64,000 nucleotides of DNA, taken from assembly GCA_963540505.1 (NCBI GenBank), contig CAUTMV010000004.1, forward strand, positions 108,202-172,201, written 5' to 3'. This document shows, one piece after another, positions 60,844 to 64,000 of this stretch. The position numbers and the translations under genes are program-made. Every line of letters begins with the position of its first letter. Position 1 is the first letter of the stretch. This DNA is from Wolinella sp963540505. GTDB lineage: Bacteria; Campylobacterota; Campylobacteria; Campylobacterales; Helicobacteraceae. The notes below the pieces were generated by a model. That model had not been told where the DNA came from. It searched no databases and worked only from the letters and a program-made list of their open reading frames with translations.

Positions 60844-62177
60844 TATGATCCTTTAAAAACACGCGCGAAAATTTTTTCAACATTTTTTGTATAGTAGCCA
60901 TAATCAAAACAAGAGCGGATCGCCTCCTCGCTAAGTTTTGTGCGTAATTCAGAATCGCTTAAGAGATGTTGCAGGTATAGGCTCTCTCCCGCCTCATTGA
61001 GTGCGCTTTTGCCCTGCTGCAAGTCTTCCCAGACTTTCATGGCGTTGCGTTGCACGATTTTATAGGCGTCTTCGCGGCTCACACCAAGGAGCGGAAGCTC
61101 GAGTAAAATCCGCTGTGAGAAGACTAAACCGCCCGTGAGATTGAGATTTTTCATCATGTTGTCAGGATAGACAAGGAGTTTGTCAATGAGCCCCGTGAGG
61201 CGTTTTAGCATAAAATCGCTCGTGATGAAGGAATCGGGCAGAATAAAACGCTCTACCGAGCTGTGCGAAATGTCGCGCTCATGCCACAGGGCGACATTCT
61301 CCATAGCGGGAATTACAAAGCTGCGAATCATGCGGCATAATCCCGTGATATTTTCGCTAAGCACGGGGTTGCGCTTATGCGGCATGGCGGAGCTTCCCTT
61401 TTGCCCCTCTGAAAAATACTCTTCGGCTTCATAGACTTCGGTGCGCTGAAAATGGCGGATTGCGAGGGCGATTTTTTCGCAGCTGCTTGCCAAAAGCGCG
61501 AGCTCGCTGATGAGGCGGGCATATCGATCGCGCTGAATGATCTGATTACTCACGCTTGCACAGGAGAGCCCAAGCTCCTCGCAGACGTATTCTTCCAGCT
61601 CCAGCGGAGCGTGCGCAAAATTCCCCATCGCCCCGCTGATTTTCCCCACAGAGATGACTTTCATGCTCTCGGTAAGAGCCTCTAAATGGCGGCGGATCTC
61701 ATCATGCCAAATCGCTAACACCAGCCCAAAAGTGATAGGCTCGCCATGGATTCCGTGACTTCGCCCCACCATGAGCGTGTATTTGTGCTCCAGCGCGCGC
61801 CTCTTAATCGCACCCAAAAGCTCGCCTACATCTTCAAGAATAATATTCAAACTATCGCGCATCTGGAGCGCGACCGCCGTATCGATACAGTCTGAGCTCG
61901 TCATGCCGTAGTGAATGAAGCGCGATTCCTCGCCAAGTGACTCCGAAACCGACGTGAGGAAGGCGATTACATCGTGTTTGGTGGTCGCCTCAATCTCTGC
62001 GATTCTCGCAATATTAAAGGTAGCGTTTTTGCAGATTTTCTCACACGCCTCACTAGGCACGAGTCCGAGGCGATTCCACGCCTTGATAGCAGCTTTTTCG
62101 ACCTTGAGCCATGCCCCATATTTCGCCTCTTCGCTCCATAGACGCTCCATCTCCTCGCGCGCGTATCGCTTAACCAT
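60843..62177 (-). CDS. purB: Adenylosuccinate lyase
   Basis: PurB acts twice in purine synthesis, releasing fumarate from SAICAR and adenylosuccinate. The 444 residues have TTKHDVIAFL, HYGMTSSDCIDTA (catalytic loop), MVGRSHGIHGEPITFG (histidine) and the signature SSAMPHKRNPVLSENI with the catalytic serine. ATG 62177 has GAGGA six bases upstream; an ATG at 62189 is less likely. The histidine kinase starts at its stop codon, an unusual partner. Confidence 0.97.
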   Translation of the reverse strand: MVKRYAREEMERLWSEEAKYGAWLKVEKAAIKAWNRLGLVPSEACEKICKNATFNIARIAEIEATTKHDVIAFLTSVSESLGEESRFIHYGMTSSDCIDTAVALQMRDSLNIILEDVGELLGAIKRRALEHKYTLMVGRSHGIHGEPITFGLVLAIWHDEIRRHLEALTESMKVISVGKISGAMGNFAHAPLELEEYVCEELGLSCASVSNQIIQRDRYARLISELALLASSCEKIALAIRHFQRTEVYEAEEYFSEGQKGSSAMPHKRNPVLSENITGLCRMIRSFVIPAMENVALWHERDISHSSVERFILPDSFITSDFMLKRLTGLIDKLLVYPDNMMKNLNLTGGLVFSQRILLELPLLGVSREDAYKIVQRNAMKVWEDLQQGKSALNEAGESLYLQHLLSDSELRTKLSEEAIRSCFDYGYYTKNVEKIFARVFKGS

Positions 62178-62251
62178 GCAGATCCTCACATTAAGACTTT
62201 GATAAAATTACGAAACTTACCAAAACTTTACTTAATCTTAAGGTGCGGGCA

Positions 62252-63181
62252 GTGTCTTTTATTAAAAAAACATTTTATATTGAAGAAAAAATGAAACTTT
62301 TTATATTTCTTATGCGTGAGTTTAAAATTTCGCAAAGAGAGGCGCAACGCTGGGTTGATAAAGGGCGAATTTGCACGCAAGGCGCGAGAATCACAGAAAA
62401 AGGAGCGAGTGTAGAGGGGGAGATTGAAGTGCTCTATTTTCGCCCCGATTCATGCAATTTATCGCCCCTTTTTATCACGCCAAGTTTTGCGATTTTTGAT
62501 AAGCCCGCGGATCTGCTTGTTCACCCTAGAGGGACTTTCGCCCATTATACGCTCATCGATGAGGTGCGTTTTTGTTTTGGGAATGAGGCAAATCTCGTTC
62601 ATAGAATCGACAAAGAAACAAGCGGAATCGTGCTTATTTCGCGAGATAGAAGGAGTGATTTGGAGCTTAAAAATAGCTTTAAAGAGCATGAGGTTAAGAA
62701 ACGCTATCTCGCTCTTGTGCGCGGGAGAATCGCTTCAAAAATGGAGCTTCATTTTCCTATTTTGGCGCAGGATAAACGCCAAGATTTGGGAATCAGAATG
62801 AAAATAGACCGCGCGGGCAAGCCTTCATTTACGCATATTACGCCCTTGTGCTACGATCTAAAGAGTGATACGACGCTTATTAGTGCGGAGCCGCTTACGG
62901 GCAGGACGCATCAGATACGCGTCCATCTCGCGCATGCGGGATTTCCCATCGTAGGCGATCCTCTCTACGGCGCGAATGATGAAGATAGTCGCGCTTATTT
63001 GGAGCGGAAAATGCCCAAAAGTGTGCGCGAGAGATGTTTTGGTGCGTCAAGGCTAATGCTCCATGCAGAATATTTAAATTTTAACTTTAAAAATAATATA
63101 TATGAAATATATAGCAAGCAAGATTTCATAGAGGAGGTAGAAGCAGTGCAAAAACTATTTAAAAATAGTAAAGCAGAATAA
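62252..63181 (+). CDS. RluA-family pseudouridine synthase
   Basis: A 309-residue enzyme with an N-terminal S4-like RNA-binding domain (KLFIFLMREFKISQREAQRWVDKGRI) and the catalytic domain with LVHRIDKETSGIVLIS (catalytic aspartate), LTGRTHQIRVHLAH and GFPIVGDPLYG. It modifies uridines in rRNA or tRNA; the target is not determinable here. I choose GTG 62252 with AAGG eight bases upstream, over GTG 62243. rnhB follows after four bases. Confidence 0.9.
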   Translation: MSFIKKTFYIEEKMKLFIFLMREFKISQREAQRWVDKGRICTQGARITEKGASVEGEIEVLYFRPDSCNLSPLFITPSFAIFDKPADLLVHPRGTFAHYTLIDEVRFCFGNEANLVHRIDKETSGIVLISRDRRSDLELKNSFKEHEVKKRYLALVRGRIASKMELHFPILAQDKRQDLGIRMKIDRAGKPSFTHITPLCYDLKSDTTLISAEPLTGRTHQIRVHLAHAGFPIVGDPLYGANDEDSRAYLERKMPKSVRERCFGASRLMLHAEYLNFNFKNNIYEIYSKQDFIEEVEAVQKLFKNSKAE

Positions 63182-63185
63182 AAAT

Positions 63186-63791
63186 ATGAAAAAAAGAATA
63201 AATAATCTAAAATCACGCGGGCTTTTTGAAGAGGATCTCTATAAGCTCCCTGTTTCTGATATTTGTGGAATTGATGAGGCAGGGCGCGGATGCTTGGCAG
63301 GGTCGCTTTTTGTTGCCGGCGTGGTGCTCCAAAGAGAGGTTATTGGGGTTAGGGATTCCAAGCAGCTTAAGCGAAATGAGCGATATGAATTATATGAAGA
63401 AATCACTAATAATTCTACATTTCATATCGTCCAATGGAGCGCAGAGCAGGTCGATTCTTGTGGGCTTAGCCACTGCTTGAGGGAATCGCTTCGTCAAATT
63501 TATGAAGCATTGAATGCTCGCATTTACCTATTTGATGGGAATACGACCTTTGGTGCGGCGGGAATCACCCCAATAATTAAAGGCGATGCGCTTTTTGCAT
63601 CGATTTCTGCGGCAAGTATCCTCGCTAAAGTCTCCAAAGATCGCGAAATGGAAGCCCTTGATACGCTCTATCCTGCGTATGGATTCGCGCAAAACTGCGG
63701 CTATGGGACGCGCGCACACCGCGAGGCGATTTTGCGCCATGGATATTCAGATGTGCATCGCAAAAGCTTTATTTTAAAAAATAAGCATTAA
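63186..63791 (+). CDS. rnhB: Ribonuclease HII
   Basis: RNase HII nicks RNA-DNA hybrids and single ribonucleotides in DNA. The 201 residues carry CGIDEAGRGCLAG (D30, E31 in the metal site), DSKQLKRNER, KGDALFASISAASILAKVSKDRE and GYGTRAHREAI. Complete, of normal length. Coupled to the pseudouridine synthase gene. Confidence 0.96.
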   Translation: MKKRINNLKSRGLFEEDLYKLPVSDICGIDEAGRGCLAGSLFVAGVVLQREVIGVRDSKQLKRNERYELYEEITNNSTFHIVQWSAEQVDSCGLSHCLRESLRQIYEALNARIYLFDGNTTFGAAGITPIIKGDALFASISAASILAKVSKDREMEALDTLYPAYGFAQNCGYGTRAHREAILRHGYSDVHRKSFILKNKH

Positions 63792-63893
63792 TTCACGCTA
63801 GTCCAGCCATATTCAAACCCCAAGAGCTCTTTATATAAGGCTCTATAAAGCCTATGCCATTCCCCAATCTTTCGCTTTTTCTCTTATCATTTT

Positions 63894-64000
63894 AGATTTG
63901 CGAACTTTTTTAGCTTAAAAATGCCCCTTTTTGGTTAAAATCCTGAGAAATAAGTTCGCAAATGTATCAGTTTCAAAGAATACTCCTTGAGATTTGCGAA
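63894..64000. repeat. AGATTTGCGAA repeats at the right edge
   Basis: AGATTTGCGAA occurs at 63894-63904 and again at 63990-64000, where the window ends. Between them GTTCGCAAA (63954-63962) is the inverse of TTTGCGAAC (63897-63905). AGGCT...AGCCT (63838-63853 region) forms a further small hairpin. The stretch 63792-64000 contains no gene. The repeats could be part of a larger repeat or the end of a mobile element just outside. Confidence 0.45.

Noticed and set aside
63792..64000. Possible CRISPR array at the right edge
   Set aside because: The repeats are only 11 bases, unevenly spaced, and one is inverted.

Overview
The window comes from a bacterium of the Campylobacterota, most like a Helicobacteraceae member with fairly high G+C. 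The evidence is gene content and order: cheY1-prmA-ftsH-psd-like-pssA and flgA-ubiX-coaD-tmk-comF run as in Helicobacter pylori, a UPF0323 lipoprotein is paired with a glutathionylspermidine-synthase-like gene as in Campylobacter, and there are a Helicobacter-type cysteine-rich Sel1 protein, extended -10 promoters of the form TGCTATAAT, and phase-variable poly-G tracts. Unlike H. pylori it has his and leu biosynthesis genes. The species cannot be named from the sequence alone. No rRNA, tRNA or CRISPR array was seen; one RNase P RNA was found.

Layout. 1-6 kb: start of hrcA behind a CIRCE-like element, then uvrC, a DciA-like gene, a possible tiny lipoprotein, nadB and guaA. 5.9-6.6 kb: a structured, probably transcribed non-coding stretch with a terminator, then a small HTH gene. 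6.9-14.5 kb: pyrB-nosL-tlpA on the minus strand; ugd-lipoprotein-tlyA-ribF-cmoA-dapE on the plus strand. 14.9-17.2 kb: a phosphoethanolamine-transferase-like gene split at a G9 tract, and a DUF4149 membrane protein. 17.5-24.8 kb: xseA and a yejABEF peptide importer. 24.8-29.7 kb: glutathionylspermidine-synthase-like gene, UPF0323 lipoprotein, an orphan Fe-S/cytochrome b pair, and a Sel1 protein. 30-45.1 kb: clpB under a HAIR-like element, flgA-ubiX-coaD-tmk-comF-exonuclease-PDC protein-hisH-hisA, cheY-prmA-ftsH-psd-like-pssA, and leuA behind a leader peptide with consecutive leucine codons. 45.3-51.8 kb: an atypical cluster (see below). 51.9-63.8 kb: two flavin-binding-fold proteins, a SIMPL protein, RNase P RNA, an RND efflux pair, a REC-REC-PAS-PAS histidine kinase, purB, an RluA-type synthase and rnhB.

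The most interesting part is 45.3-51.8 kb. It holds two zinc-ribbon proteins, a membrane-anchored unknown, a glycine-zipper membrane protein switched by a G11 tract, a TerB-like protein, a second glycine-zipper protein, a helical unknown and a WYL-domain regulator. A near-identical 15-base site, TGACRCAACCTGTCR, lies in both divergent promoter regions, at 45638-45652 and 50849-50863, which ties the regulator to the operon. The cluster is poor in the 7-mer GGGAATC, which is strikingly over-represented in the rest of the window, so it was probably acquired. This looks like a regulated, phase-variable membrane-active conflict or stress system of undescribed function.

The GGGAATC/GATTCCC excess (11 copies in the first 2.3 kb where about 0.3 is expected) occurs on both strands, in all reading frames, and often as inverted pairs in terminators and even in RNase P RNA. 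It resembles a DNA uptake sequence or another genome-wide signal.
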